64,000 bases of DNA from Coffea arabica (taxonomy: Eukaryota > Streptophyta > Magnoliopsida > Gentianales > Rubiaceae). The stretch lies in NCBI RefSeq assembly GCF_036785885.1, contig NC_092312.1, positions 21,222,001 to 21,286,000 of the forward strand, in the 5' to 3' direction. A program made the position numbers and the translations under genes. The notes under the pieces were generated by a model. That model saw nothing but the letters and a program-made list of their open reading frames with translations. It was not told where the DNA came from and searched no databases. Shown here in pieces: positions 38,050 through 50,619 of the stretch (positions are counted from its first letter, which is position 1; each line of letters begins with the position of its first letter).

Positions 38050-40042
38050 TGTAACGGCTTCTTTTCATTATACACTTTCCAGAGTAGCCATGGCAGCATC
38101 AAAACAGCTTCCTTTCTTCACAGAAGCTGCTTCTTTTGCTCCAATGCCCTCATCAAATCGAATCTCCATAACCATATTCGGACATATGGTTATTGTGGAA
38201 CTGTGCACAGCCCACGTAAACCAGGTAAGATTTTCTCAATTAATCAGGGATTATCTTTACTTGTTTTTGCCATTATTTTGTGTATGAATTTAGTTTCTTT
38301 TTATGTTCATTTTCACATTAATTTGAGATGCCCTTTTGCCTGATTCGCGCATTTGGGTGTTAATGACACAGTGGTTGAAGTTGTATAAAGTCCAGAGGAT
38401 GAAGAGGGTTGAAGATTTTGAGAGGGAAAAGAGAAAGAGGATCTATAGAGGTGGTGGCAGAAAAGAAAGAGCAAAGGTTTGTTTGTTTTTCTTTCCAATT
38501 TTTTGATTGTTTTCCTTTTTCTTTTTGTGTTTGTTTAATGAAATAAACTAATTTCTTGGTTAATATGAGTTTGGGATATAATTCTCATCTTTTTTCCTGT
38601 CAAATAATTTTTTTGAGCTGTGAAGTTTTTGCATGTGCAATGTGCATTGAATTGAAAGATTGTATTTGTCCAATTATTGGAATTGTTTGATTATTCACGC
38701 AAAAACAAAACGGCATTAATTTGCATACCATATTTTTGTGATGATTATTTGCTTTTCTGGTTACAAGAAAGAAATGACTATAAGATTCTGCAAAAGCAAG
38801 AGAGTCAAATGTTATTCTCACGTAATAAACCCAAGGTTCTTCTGAAGTCAAAGACAAAACTTCTGGATTATGTACAAGGGTTTAGTATTGCATTATGGAA
38901 GGGATGACTAGGAGACAAAAGGCCAGAGTTCTCAAGGATGGCAGCATTTTTGGTTGGCCATTTTTCCATTTCTCCTCCTGCAAGTTCATGTCTGCATGCA
39001 AGCATATGTTTTTTCTCAAATACATTTGTAACATGCATAATACATTGTTCTTTTAGCATTTCTAATTGCCCATTTTCCCCGCCTGCAGGTTATTGTCTGC
39101 ATGAAAGCATGTGTTTTCTCGCAAACGCATCTGTAACAAACTTAATACATTGTTCTTTTAGCATTTCTGATTGCCCCTTTTTCCATTTCCCTCTCCTACA
39201 GGTTCATGTCTGCATGCAAGCATGTGTTTGTTCTCAAATACATCTGTAACATGCTTAATCTGTTCCTATATGTACTCTATGAATTAGTTCTTTTAGTATT
39301 TTCCATTTTCATGTTAACCTCTGAGAACATCAGTTTGTTTTCCTTCTATAAACTTTTAACCGACCTTCATCTCTCTGCCAATCTTCTTCCACCTTTATTT
39401 GCATTAGTTCTTTAGATTTTTTTTTAATGAGAGTTTACCTCATTTTTTTTTCTCCCTCCTGTTACATATATACAAATCCATATGCTATCTTCCTTATTCT
39501 CCACTGCACACCCCAGGCGACGGTTAATGTTCTTTCTGACAGCTCATCTCGTCTTTCATTCATATAATAGGGAATCCGAAGCTTCAATTGAATTTGACAT
39601 TAGCCATTATAGATTGAATCATTATAATTATCTTCAGTTGAAAACAAATAAAAGGTTCACAATTATACTGAGAGTTTGCAAACTTCAGAAAAGCTTTTAC
39701 CTGTGGTGAAGTATTATAACTTCAAACCAAATATACCTACCATAGTAGGCTTTGGTTTTTTACCATACAGATTATGAGAGATAAAAAAAATAATAATAAA
39801 TGTAGACCTTGTTTTGTCAACTGAAGCAGTAATAGTATTAGCTGCTTAAGCCTTTAGGCTTCTGCAGTCAGTCATTTCCTAGGCTAAGAAGTGATTGTTC
39901 TTGTAAGGCTTAAGGCTTCTGCAGTCACTTATCAGAGTACATTTTTCCATCTAATAAAGGAATGTTCTTCTTGCAAATTTCCTATTTTTGTTTTAGAGAA
40001 ATTATTTGCTCTCTTAACTTGATGCTAGTGTTTGTTTCAGAG
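38050..40042 (+). other. Putative MET1 5' leader with a large leader intron
   Basis: The MET1 start codon follows a strong acceptor (TTTGTTTCAG at 40031-40040) by two bases, so an intron must precede it. Candidate leader exons are about 38050-38225 (donor CAG|GTAAGA) and about 38371-38475 (after ACACAG, donor AAAG|GTTTGT). An upstream ATG at 38090 opens a frame running through both exons (MAASKQLPFFTEAASF..., then WLKLYKVQRMKRVEDFEREK). Joined to the MET1 exon it would be out of frame, so it would be a long upstream ORF unless another exon intervenes. Confidence 0.45.
38958..39266. repeat. Three tandem copies of a 105-111-bp unit
   Basis: Copies start near 38958, 39069 and 39174. Each holds a pyrimidine-rich CATTTTTCC/CATTTTCC start, TGTCTGCATG(C/A)AAGCAT, CTCAAATACAT-like sequence, TGTAACA, and in the first two TTGTTCTTTTAGCATTTCT. 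The third is slightly truncated. The array lies in the presumed MET1 leader intron. Confidence 0.85.
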
Positions 40043-43000
40043 ATGGAGAAGACAGAAAGACAGGGCAAAGATCTCAAAAGATCCAGAGCTAAAACCAAGG
40101 CAAGCTCCAAACCACTAAAACGGAAGAGGTCAGAAAGCAATGGTAGTGGTTCTAGGAAGATTCCAAAAAAAGATCCTGCCTCCTCCATTTCCCACTGCAA
40201 AGCGATTTTCTTGACAGATAAATCTACTACGGTTGAGACTGAAAGTTTTCAATTTCGAAATGAAGAAGCAGCTGCTATACAATTGACCAGAGTATGCAAG
40301 GATGATTTTCTGCCAAATAGAAGGTTGACAGCCTTTGTATTTCATGATGAATTTGGTGAACCACAGCCTGTTGAGATGGTTGAAGAGCGTAATCTATATA
40401 TTTCAGGTCTAATCTTGCCTTTGGAGGATGCTTGTGATGATGAAAAGGAGACAAGGATTCGTTGTGAAGGATTTGGGCCCATAATATCATGGTCATTGTC
40501 GGGGTATGATGATAACTCACCCATTATATGGGTTTCTACAGAAGCAGCTGATTATGAATGTATTAATCCTGCTACTGTCTACCAGAAGCAATACAGTCTT
40601 TTCTTTCAGAAAGCATGTACATGTGTAGAGGTATATAGAGTGCTATCAAAATCTTGTGGAGGCAACCCTAATCTTAGTCTTAATCAGTTACTCACAGCTA
40701 TTGTTCATTCAGTGACAGAAAGAACAAATGTTCCTCGTGGAGCCTCTATGAAGGACCTAATCATTTCATGGGGTAGATTCATACATGATCAACTTATTGG
40801 CTTGGATGAGACAGCTCCCAAGAATGATACAATTTTTAGGAATCTACCTGTACTTGTGTCCCTTAGGGATGCCTCAGATAAAGCTGCTGGTTTAGCATCC
40901 ACAAGGACAAAATTAAAGAGAAGGAAGAGTACGATTTTCTCATCCACCAAGATTGAGTATGACATAGCAGATAATTATCCACCACCAGCATACTATCAAA
41001 GAGGTATAAATGAGATACATGAGCGTGCTGTATTCAAGGGTGAGACTGATGATGCTGATCAACTTCCTCACCATGTGCTTCACAACTGGTGTCTGTATGG
41101 CTTTGATGGGAGGTTCATTTCTCTAGAATTCCTTCAATCAAATTCTTCTTCTGTAATAGAACAGCAGATTTACTGCTCAGGGATTGCCACAATTGGTGAT
41201 GGAAGCGGATTTTGTCTTGACACTTGCTCTAATTCTCCAAGATCTCCAACAGTAATAAACGCTGACAGAATACCCGTGTACTTGAGTACAATAAAGGACT
41301 GGAAGATTGATTTTAAATCATCAACAGTATCCATCTCAATCCGAACAGATATAGCCTGGTCAGCTTTCATATTCTAATCCTTCTTTGATCAAGCTCTAAA
41401 TTTATGTTCATTGTAAGAAAGTTTTAAGGCCATACAAGGCCAAGTATTTTACTTCTTTGTTACTTTGCTACCTAGTCTCTAATGGACCTTATATATTCTC
41501 ACCTGAAAATTCTAACGATGCAATAAGCTTTTGTGATTTCTGATGAGCAATCATTTCTACTCGTTCCCCATCGCTCAATGATTACTTAACAGATTATTCT
41601 TGGAATCTGTCAGCATAAATTCTTCTGCATGATTTAGTTGTAAAGTTATGATAATATGGGTAATTATAAAAAGCTCAAGGTTGAACAACATCTAGTAGTT
41701 TGTTGAAATAAGAGCTTTTCACTGGTAAAATGATCCTCTACATTTGTGTTCAGGTATAGGTTGGCAAACCCATTGACACAGTATGGTCCGTGGTATGAAC
41801 CCGTTCTGAAAACAATAACTTTAGCTGTTAGCATTGCTGAATTGTTGAAGGAACAGAGAAGAGCATCGAGGCTTTCATTTCCAGAAGTCATTAAGAGACT
41901 CGCAGATTTCAACGAGGGGCATCCTGCTTACGTATCCTCCATTTCAGCGGATGTTGAGAGGTATATATTTGTTCATGGGCAAACTATATTGAAGCAATTT
42001 GCAAACTATCCTGATCCATCTATCAGAAAATGTGCTTTTGTCAGAGGCCTAAGGGATAATTTGAAAGAACTACATCGCACTAAGTTGGTAAAGAAAAAGA
42101 TATTCCCAAGCCAAAAAGAACATGTGAATTTGGAAGCTGCAGTACCACACAAAACCTCAGAGACAAAAGCAATGCCAGCTACTACTACCAAACTAATCAG
42201 CAGAATTTGGCACAAGTATTGCTCAAAGTACTTGCCTGAAGATTTCAACTATGAAGATACTGAAGCGTTGCAAGAAACAAAAAGCATTTTTGATGAGAAT
42301 TTCAAGAAGTTTTACTGTGTTCCAAAGGGAAAATCGCAGTGTGCAAGCACAAAAGTCAGATGGGATGGAGAAGAAGTTGGGAAAACATCTTCAGGTGAGG
42401 TTTTCTACAAACGGGCTAACTTTGATGGACTTGTGGTTTCTGTGGGTGATTCAGTACAAGTGAAAACAGCTGATTCAGAGGAAAGCCCTCCTGTGTTTTT
42501 CATAGAGTACATGTTTGAAGACTCTGATGCCAGAAAATTAGCTCATGGAAGACTCATGCTTAGAGGATATCAGACAGTTCTTGGACATGTTTCTGACAAG
42601 CGGGAATTGTTTTTGACTAATCATTGTCAGGAATTTGGGCTTTCTGAGATCATAGGGACCATGCCAACTGAAATTCAATCAGTTCCTTGGGGCTATCAAC
42701 ATCGGAAGACAAATGCTGATAATTATAAGATTGATAGGGCAAGGGTAGCAGACAAGAAAATCAAAGGGAAGCCAACGAAATTCTTCTGTAGAAGTTTGTA
42801 TTGCCCTGAAAGAGGTGCTTTCTTATGCCTAAAAACTAGTTCAATGGGCCTTGGTACTGGGTATTGTTACTCTTGCAAGATAAAGGAACTGCGCAACACA
42901 TCGGCATTCAAGCTGAGTAGGTACAATTTCACCTTCAAGGGAACCAAGTATCATATTCATGACTTCGTTTATGTAGCCCCCCATTCAATATCTGATGAAA

Positions 43001-46000
43001 CAGATAAAACTCCTAAGAATGCAAGAAGTGTGGTTCTTAAACCATTCACTGTCTGCCAATTTCTGGGGATTGACCAGCATAAGCCGTTTAAAAATGCTGA
43101 CCCTGAATCCACAATAGTAAAACTTCGGAGATTTTTTAGACCTGAGGATATTTCAGCAGATACAGCATACCATTCTGATATCCGAGAGGTAATTGTCTTA
43201 TTTCGTCTTTTTTTGGATACAAATTAGTAAGTGCTAACTTTACTGGATGAAGACAATGATTTTTCAAGTTGGTAGGTGCATGAGTTATGCATGCCTGGGC
43301 ATTTTCTAAAAGCAGACAACACTTCTTGGTTGTGAATATTTTTAGTAGCGATATTGATTAAAACTGATGTCAAGTCTTTTAAGATAATATTTTTTGGAAT
43401 TTCCTGACTACTTATATACATTGATTTCTCAGTGATGTCCGCCCTCCCTTTGATAGAGATAGATGCACCACTGCAGCTCTAATTTTGTCCTAAATTTAGA
43501 AAATTTCAGATATATTACAGTGAGCAAGTGATTAAGGTGCCTGTTGTGGCTGTAAAAGGGAAGTGTGAAGTAAGGGAGAAGGAAGATCTGAATCCCATCC
43601 CAACTACTTATGTTTTCCAGCATATTTTCTTCTGTGAACAACTATATGACCCTATCTCTGGAGCTTTGCAGAAGGTTGTTTTTCTTTTCCGCCTTCATCC
43701 AATAGGTTGCATTTCAAATATAAAGTCATTTACCTTTTTCTTTTCATTCTGCTGATTTATTTCTGTTCGAAACTAATGCTTCATCCCTTGGCTCTTTTTA
43801 TTTTTATTTTTATTTTCTGTTTACAAATTAATTGGAAAGTTTTCTCTTCTGCATTTCATGTATTTCAAACTTGCTCCACACAGTTACCACTTCAAGTCAA
43901 GCGGAGTCTTTCACCAAGGAAATCAGGTAAAACTGCAGTAAACAGAAGGACATCACAGAAGCGTAAAAAAGGAGCAAGAGGATTTCATGGAGAGTTTGCA
44001 GATTGTAACAAGTTTCTTGCCACTCTAGATATCTTTGCTGGTTGTGGTGGCCTATCTTCAGGCTTGGAACAATCAGGTGATCTCAAGTTTTACAGTGCCT
44101 TGGACTTAAGAAGTATGTGGACCATTACATTCGAGGCTTAGTTTTATAAACTACTTACAGGTGTTTCAAAGACAAAATGGGCAATTGAATATGAAAAATC
44201 TGCTTCGGAAGCATTTCAACTAAATCATCCGGATGCGACAGTGTTCACTAGAAATTGCAATGTCATCCTAAGGTCTTTCCTGCTGTTTCTCTAATTTCCT
44301 ATTTGCTTCAGCTAGTACTGCACCAATTTTGGTGGCAGATATGTGGTTCAGAGATGATTATATTTTACACCTAGCGTCTCATATTAGCACATCTGCATAT
44401 CTGTATTTTTATTTTGTATCCTTTTTTGTATTGTTCATCAAAATATTGAATTGCAGGGCCATCATGACAGTCTGTGGGGACGCAGATGATTGTATATCAA
44501 CCGCTGAGGCTGCTGATTTGGCTGAAAAACTTGCGCAAAAGGAAATTGATGGTCTGCCGCGACCTGGGGATGTTGAGTTCATCATTGGAGGCCCTCCATG
44601 TCAGGTATCTAGAACCAGTTCCATGTTAGGAGATGAAAAAAAGAGAAAATTTTGTATCAGTAAGAGTACGAGTAGGCAAAGTATGTCCTTGACTTTGTTA
44701 TTGGCATTTCACAGTACGCATAGAACAAGGCGAATAGTGCCTTAAAATTGATTATCACGGACTTGACAATAAAAATTGCAGAACGTTATCATGGTGGCTG
44801 CATAAACAATTCTTATGTGTAACCTATGTGCATTAACAAACTTCAAATGCAGATTCTTCAATCTTGATTTTCTTTCTCTTTGCAGGGGTTCTCTAAGATG
44901 AACAGATATAAGGAAAGGTCTTGGAGCAAGGTCCAATGCGAAATGATATTAGCATTTTTATCCTTTGTGGATTACTTTCGACCCAAGTTCTTTCTCCTTG
45001 AGAACGTCAGGAACTTCATATTCTTTAACAAAGGGCAAATATTTCGCTTCACATTGGCATCGCTCCTGGAAATGGGATACCAGGTACATGAACATGGATT
45101 CTATGTTTTGCAGCAAAATTTGAATCTTGAGCTACCACACTAGCTGGTACTATAACCTAGAGTGCATAATTGTTACACTTCTGTAGGTGAGGTTTGGCAT
45201 TTTGGAAGCCGGGGCTTATGGAGTTTCTCAAAATCGTAAAAGGGCATTTATATGGGCAGCTTCCCCTGAAGAAAATCTACCCGAATGGCCTGAGCCGATG
45301 TATGTTTTCAAAGGCCCAAGACTCAAGATCCCATTAGGGGGAAATATTCACTATGCTGCAGTTGGTAGCACGGCAAATGGTGCTCCATTCCGTGCAATCA
45401 CCATCAGAGATACAATTGGAGAACTCCCCGCAGTGAGAAACGGGGCATTAAAACCAATAATGGAGGTAGAGTCTCTTGTTCTATTCACAAAGTTTTGCTG
45501 TTTCTACCTTTGCGTTTCTGATGGATCCCTCACAGTCGCATTCTGTTCTTCTCCTACTCTTCAGTACAAAAGTGGACCTATTTCTTGGTTTCAGCACCAA
45601 ATTCGAGGAGATATGCAGGATCTAAAAGACCACATTTCCAAGGAAATGAACGAGTTAAACCTCCTAAGGTGTCGAAAAATCCCAAAACGTCCTGGTTCTG
45701 ACTGGCATGACCTTCCAGATAAACAGGTACCCTCCTGTTCTCTTCGTCCAACAGTGGAAATATCCTCTTGGTTTTCTCTAGTTTTTGTTTCTTCCAGTCT
45801 AACAAAACTGCTCTAGTTTACTGGTTCTCGATGAAATTTTTCAGTTGTTCTGTCCTATGTACATTACGTTTCATCCTTGATGGAAGTTTTGATGCTGATC
45901 AAGAGGGCTTTACGTTGCATCGTACTTGCCTAATACATGCATCTCCATTTCTTGATTTTCCAACTTATGTAGCATGATGTTACAGGAATACTGTAATGAT

Positions 46001-46677
46001 TGTAGTCTCCATTTACACACTTGGTGCAGGTTGAGTTGTCAAATGGAAAGGTGGTTAATTTGCTGCCCTCATGGTTGCTCAAGACAGCAGGAAGAAATAA
46101 CCAGTGGAAGGGATTATATGGAAGGTTGGATTGGGCAGGAAAGTTTCCTACATGTATAACTGATCCTCAACCTATGGGTAAGGTTGGAAGATGGTTTCAT
46201 CCTGCTCAAGATAGGATACTTACTGTGCGTGAATATGCTCGAGCTCAGGTCAGCATTTTCTCGTTATGTTTCATCCATTTTATCTCTAAACACTTGACAA
46301 ATTAATTTTTTTTGTTCAAGGCACTTCAAATTTATTTTCTATTGAAATGTGGTTTACTTGTTTTGTATTCAAAGCTTCGACATGGTTGCCTCTATAAAAT
46401 GAAAGCAAAACAAGAAAACCTTAAGGACTGTTCACAAGTAAATGGAACATTAGACATTTTTTCTAGATGCCAAATTGTCTGTCACAATTGAAAAATTATT
46501 AATAGAGCTCAAATTATCTTGTTGTGGGTGCAGGGCTTTCCAGACAGCTATCAGTTTGCTGGTAATATTCAACAGAAACACAGGCAGGTTGGGAATGCGG
46601 TCCCTCCTCCTTTGGCTCTTGCATTAGGGAGGAAATTGAAAGAATCCATTGAAGACACATCCTCAGAATTAACATGA
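40043..46677 (+). CDS. MET1: MET1-type CG maintenance DNA (cytosine-5) methyltransferase
   Basis: Eleven coding exons: 40043-41358, 41754-43188, 43510-43674, 43884-44076, 44161-44272, 44457-44604, 44886-45083, 45187-45465, 45565-45726, 46030-46248, 46534-46677 (1456 aa). Phases agree throughout. Order: a short basic N terminus ([17 protein letters not shown]); two replication-foci domains (about 90-235 and 330-480); two BAH domains (about 640-770 and 800-930); a basic linker; then the methylase domain. Catalytic motifs are intact: [13 protein letters not shown] (from 1021), GGPPCQGFS with catalytic Cys1122, ENVRNF (1162), RKRAFIWAA, and [11 protein letters not shown] near the end. It should methylate CG sites on newly replicated DNA. 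It is somewhat shorter than Arabidopsis MET1 and divergent, with GRWFHP where MET1 proteins have GMCFHP and TVREYARAQ where they have TVRECARSQ. It may be a paralog rather than the main MET1. Confidence 0.95.
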
Positions 46678-46719
46678 ATGAAATCCTGAAAAAGAACACT
46701 TTAGCTTTGTGTTCGTTCC

Positions 46720-46725
46720 AATAAA
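46720..46725 (+). terminator. Candidate polyadenylation signal of MET1
   Basis: AATAAA lies 42 bases after the MET1 stop codon. A run of about 18 G follows at once, which may be real or a sequencing/assembly artefact. Confidence 0.5.
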
Positions 46726-47221
46726 GTTGGGGGGGGGGGGGGGGGGTTCTTTGATCAGCATAAACGGGAAGAGAAAAAAAGGATGCCTTGTTTAGCACCA
46801 TATTCCTATTCTTCTAGTCTTTTTCTCATGCACTTATGAACCATTAAATTTATGAAGTTGTGGTTTAGCTTTATAGGTATCGTAAAGCATTCAAAATCCA
46901 AGTTGACGAGGAAATTAGATGCCACCTATGAATTGAATCTCACAACCAAACTGGTGGTATATGTTTCACCGTTGTCAACGAGGATGTTTGATGGCAATCG
47001 GCCCACCCTCTATACATAGTTTTCACTATAGCAGATAAACTAGACTCGATTTAGATTACAAGTCCTCCAGAATTTTGAGACCTATTGACCAAAGAATATC
47101 ATCAATAAGACGGTTAATGTTTCTAGCTCTGAGGAAATACATGATGACAAGAGGAGGAGAGGACCTACTCCTTCCCTCTCAACGGAGCTTTGCACAACCA
47201 ATGCTTCTCAGAAAATGCAAG
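46726..47221. other. Convergent intergenic region between MET1 and the SDR gene
   Basis: It holds the 3' ends of two converging genes. I saw no coding region or RNA gene. Confidence 0.5.
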
Positions 47222-50200
47222 TCAAACAGTAAGGGATGCACCATTGTCAGCCATCGACAGATTAAGTATCATTGTAGCTGCCCTTGGAGCCCTGTTGCAA
47301 GTGCAAAAAAAAAAAATCAGATCAACAATGCGATAAAATTTTGAGCTTTAAGAAGCTCGAGCTATGCTGGCAAACTTCCATTTGTTGAACCCCCTTGGTT
47401 TTCACTTTTCATGTGCAATCAACTCATTGAGGACTAGAATCCTAAAGCTTATAGCGAGTGCAGCTAGTCGTAGAAGTTTGCAACTGGATCATGAAATCCA
47501 TAGTTTCAATATATGCTTTTTATTTTCTTTTTAAAAAAGTGTTTTGCACGCTCAACAAATTGTTACAAACTTAGACTTAATGTCTAGAATTTTGTCCACT
47601 AGAGTCAAAGTCTCCAGAAAACATGTCTACGAGGCTTGCAGCATTTCTTTTCTAGGCAGAACAGAGCCTAGAAGTATTCCCTATGAGTCATTAGACATTC
47701 CAGAATTATTTTCTTACTTTATATGGAAAGAAAAGAAACTGGAGTCTTGATCAAATTCTTGTGACAGCTTCTTTTCTAGAAGTTCCAATATATGCTCAAC
47801 AAGAGTAACAAGGCAAAAAGAAAACAGATCTATACCAAGCCTCAGGCGTCTGATAGAAAGAAGCTGAACTGCCGAAGCAGGATTGAAGCATATCGGTGTT
47901 AATCACACCAGGACTAAGTGAAACAATAGCCACTCCAACAGGCAACTCCTTGGCTACTGACCTTGTCAGACCCTCAACTGCCCATTTTGAAGCACAATAA
48001 GGTGCTACCTGTTAACATCAAATCTGAGTTCAATGGTGTTATAAAAAAAAAGTCCATAAAAATGATGATGAAAAAAGAAAGAGAAATAAGTATACTAAGT
48101 GGGTCACAGTCTTCTCCCAAAAGTCATGAAAGAATATACAACCAAAAAATCTGACATATTAGAACATCAAGCACTTAATTCCACCTGTGCAGCAGCAGAT
48201 CTTCCCCATCCAGATGACATATTAACAATTACTCCTTGCTTACGCTCAATCATAAGGGGAACAAAATGGCGCAACATGTTTGCAATCCCTTTGATATTTG
48301 TGTCGATGACAGTATCAAACTCTTCCACAGGAACATCCCAAATTTTGTTGTTCCTATTAATAGTGCCTGCATTGTTTACTGCCAAGAAGATAAAGTTAAT
48401 AACCAATCTCAATGAAAAGTAAATGCATTTATCCTACGAAAAGATAGGCAAGTATGGATTTTAAAATGCATTCATCCTACAAGGATTCTCTTGAACCTTC
48501 AAATAAGATAAAATACATCTTACGTTTTCATGATCTACCATGTGTATCATAACGGTGAAACTTATCATTTTTAGCCCATTTTTACCATGTGAAAATCAGG
48601 AATTTGAAGAGGAATAAGACACATATTTATGCAACATGGTGGTACTGCGGATGAAAATTGGATCAGTCAGAAGTGTACAGACCATCCCAAACAAGGCATG
48701 CCTGTGTCTTATAGTAAAAAGGCACTACTGACAGTACTATTTTTTTGGCTATGACTATTCCAAAAGTTTCCTAGAAAAAATCAGAGGACACAAAATATTT
48801 ACTGGAATAAACTAAAACTTTCTGAAGTAAAGAAACAAGTCCAGTTATAAAATTCAGCTCAGGAATGATCACACTCCATTGCTATCCATCAAAATGAAGT
48901 TGAAGCCAAAAAAGACTTCCAAAGACTATAATGCAAAATCTAGTAAAAAGTTACACTGCTTTGTTACTCTGTTCCACTCTACCATGCGACTTTCAAAGTG
49001 AAATAGAGCACCTAATACACGTTTCTACTTGAATCACAAAAAGTGCTACAATTATGTAGAACCTGTCCAGACAAGGACAATAAAAAAAGTAAGAGCACAG
49101 AAAAATTACCTATTATATCAGGAATGCTCTTCTTTTCCACCACACTTCGTGCCAAATCTTGAACACTGCTATCAGACCTCTACACAATAAACGTGAAAGT
49201 CTTACGATCAATATGCCAACCGCACATATATCACAATTCAGTGTGTAGGAATTTATGAGAAGGAACAGGTGAACAGAAGAATAACAGCACCACCTTCATT
49301 TTTAGAGATCAAGAGCTTGACAAAGTTCTCATTATCTGTTTTCAGCAAAATACGTGTAATCACCAGAAGGCCTGACTTGCCGGTCAACAGGCCAATCAGC
49401 TAAAACACATACTTCCAGAACAAGGACTAAAACAACACCCTCCACTGACCTATATATGAAAATTTAACATCACTTTTTTATTTCATATAATGTTGTTATC
49501 CAACTTTTACAGTCTCATGCTGCAGAATTACCAGAATAGTTTACATAAAATTAAAATTGAAAAAACAAACTAAAACAACTGCCTCCTGCAAACTATGCGG
49601 GATAGTTTCACTTCATGTTTCAGTTTCATAATATGATTCTCCCAGTCCCATGTCCAGATTTTACTAGCTTCGGATTCAAAAATATCCAGAACATTACACA
49701 ATATAATAGTTGGAATTGGGAAAATTCGAAGTAAAACAACTTCCTACGCAGTACATAGTACTACTTTAACCAAACATCTCCGTTTCATTTTTCAATATCC
49801 AACTTTTAGGAGTTCTAAAATATTAAAACCAGAAAATTTCAAAAAAGTGCAAGGAATAAAAAATAAATCACCCTGTGCACCTAAACTTGATCACAAAAAA
49901 CAGGATAAAAGATAAATTCAATGGAAAAGAAAAAGAATTGCACATTTCACGAAGTAATTGAGCATAAAATTGTAACCAAATTCATAGGATGAATAAAAAA
50001 GTACAGCTGAAGAGGAGTGATAGGTGAAGAATGCGTACCACGTCGACATTCATGACAAGGTGTTTGTTTTGAACGGCAGACGCTGGAGAAGAAGGATTGG
50101 AGGTGGAGACTGCAGCTAGGTCGGCTTGGAGAGAATTCAGTTTATCCTGTGAGCGAGAGCAACCTATTACGGTGTGCCCGCGCTTCGCTAATTCTAAAGC

Positions 50201-50320
50201 TAAGGCTTTACCTAAGCCTCTGCTCACTCCGGTTATGAGCACCGTCCGATGAGTTCCCGTTACTCTGGCCATGTTTGTAGTGGTCGGAGCTCCCAACGGC
50301 GTCGTTGGGGAAGCTGTCAT
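47222..50320 (-). CDS. Short-chain dehydrogenase/reductase (classical SDR)
   Basis: Five exons in transcription order: 50039-50320, 49110-49179, 48185-48378, 47836-48008, 47222-47291 (262 aa), all in phase. The Rossmann cofactor motif is TGVSRGLG (30-37), NNAG is at 119-122, the catalytic serine is in NMSSGWG (about 172/173), and the YCASK pair is Tyr186/Lys190. Length and motifs fit a classical single-domain NAD(P)(H)-dependent SDR. The C terminus (WAPRAATMILNLSMADNGAS) matches a plant SDR group related to Arabidopsis At4g20760, whose substrate I do not know. A second in-frame ATG at 50272 (MARVTG) would remove 16 Pro/Thr-rich residues and could be the real start. Basic residues after the cofactor loop (CSRSQDK) suggest NADPH preference. 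Confidence 0.93.
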
Positions 50321-50619
50321 TCTTCTGTTCACGGTATTCAGTAGTATCTACCACCTGCTCGACTGCGCCCCTCTCCCGGCTTATTTGGGGATTAATTAAT
50401 ACAGTTTTTTTATTATTTTTAATTATACTTCAGTGGCAATATTGGTTAAAAAAAAAAAAAGTGTTTTATGCCCTTTTCACCCAAAAAAAAAAGTACAAAT
50501 GCGTATAAATCGGAAGACCCTTTAAATTTATACAAATTCAAACATCTGTGGATTGCTAATTTTCACCACCGACAACAGAACCCTAGAGTGCTGCGACGAC
50601 TGAAAGAATCGAATTGGCA
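50321..50619. promoter_or_regulatory. Bidirectional promoter shared by the SDR and RGH3-type genes
   Basis: Only 299 bp separate the two divergent start codons, so both promoters and 5' leaders must overlap here. The strand facing RGH3 carries AACCCTAG (50579-50586), a near telo-box, 34 bp before its ATG. The centre has poly(A) tracts. Confidence 0.7.

Noticed and set aside
39962..40042. Extending MET1 upstream through in-frame ATGs at 39962 and 40022
   Set aside because: This stretch looks intronic: it ends in a strong polypyrimidine-AG acceptor (TTTGTTTCAG) two bases before ATG 40043. The extra residues are hydrophobic, unlike MET1 N termini.
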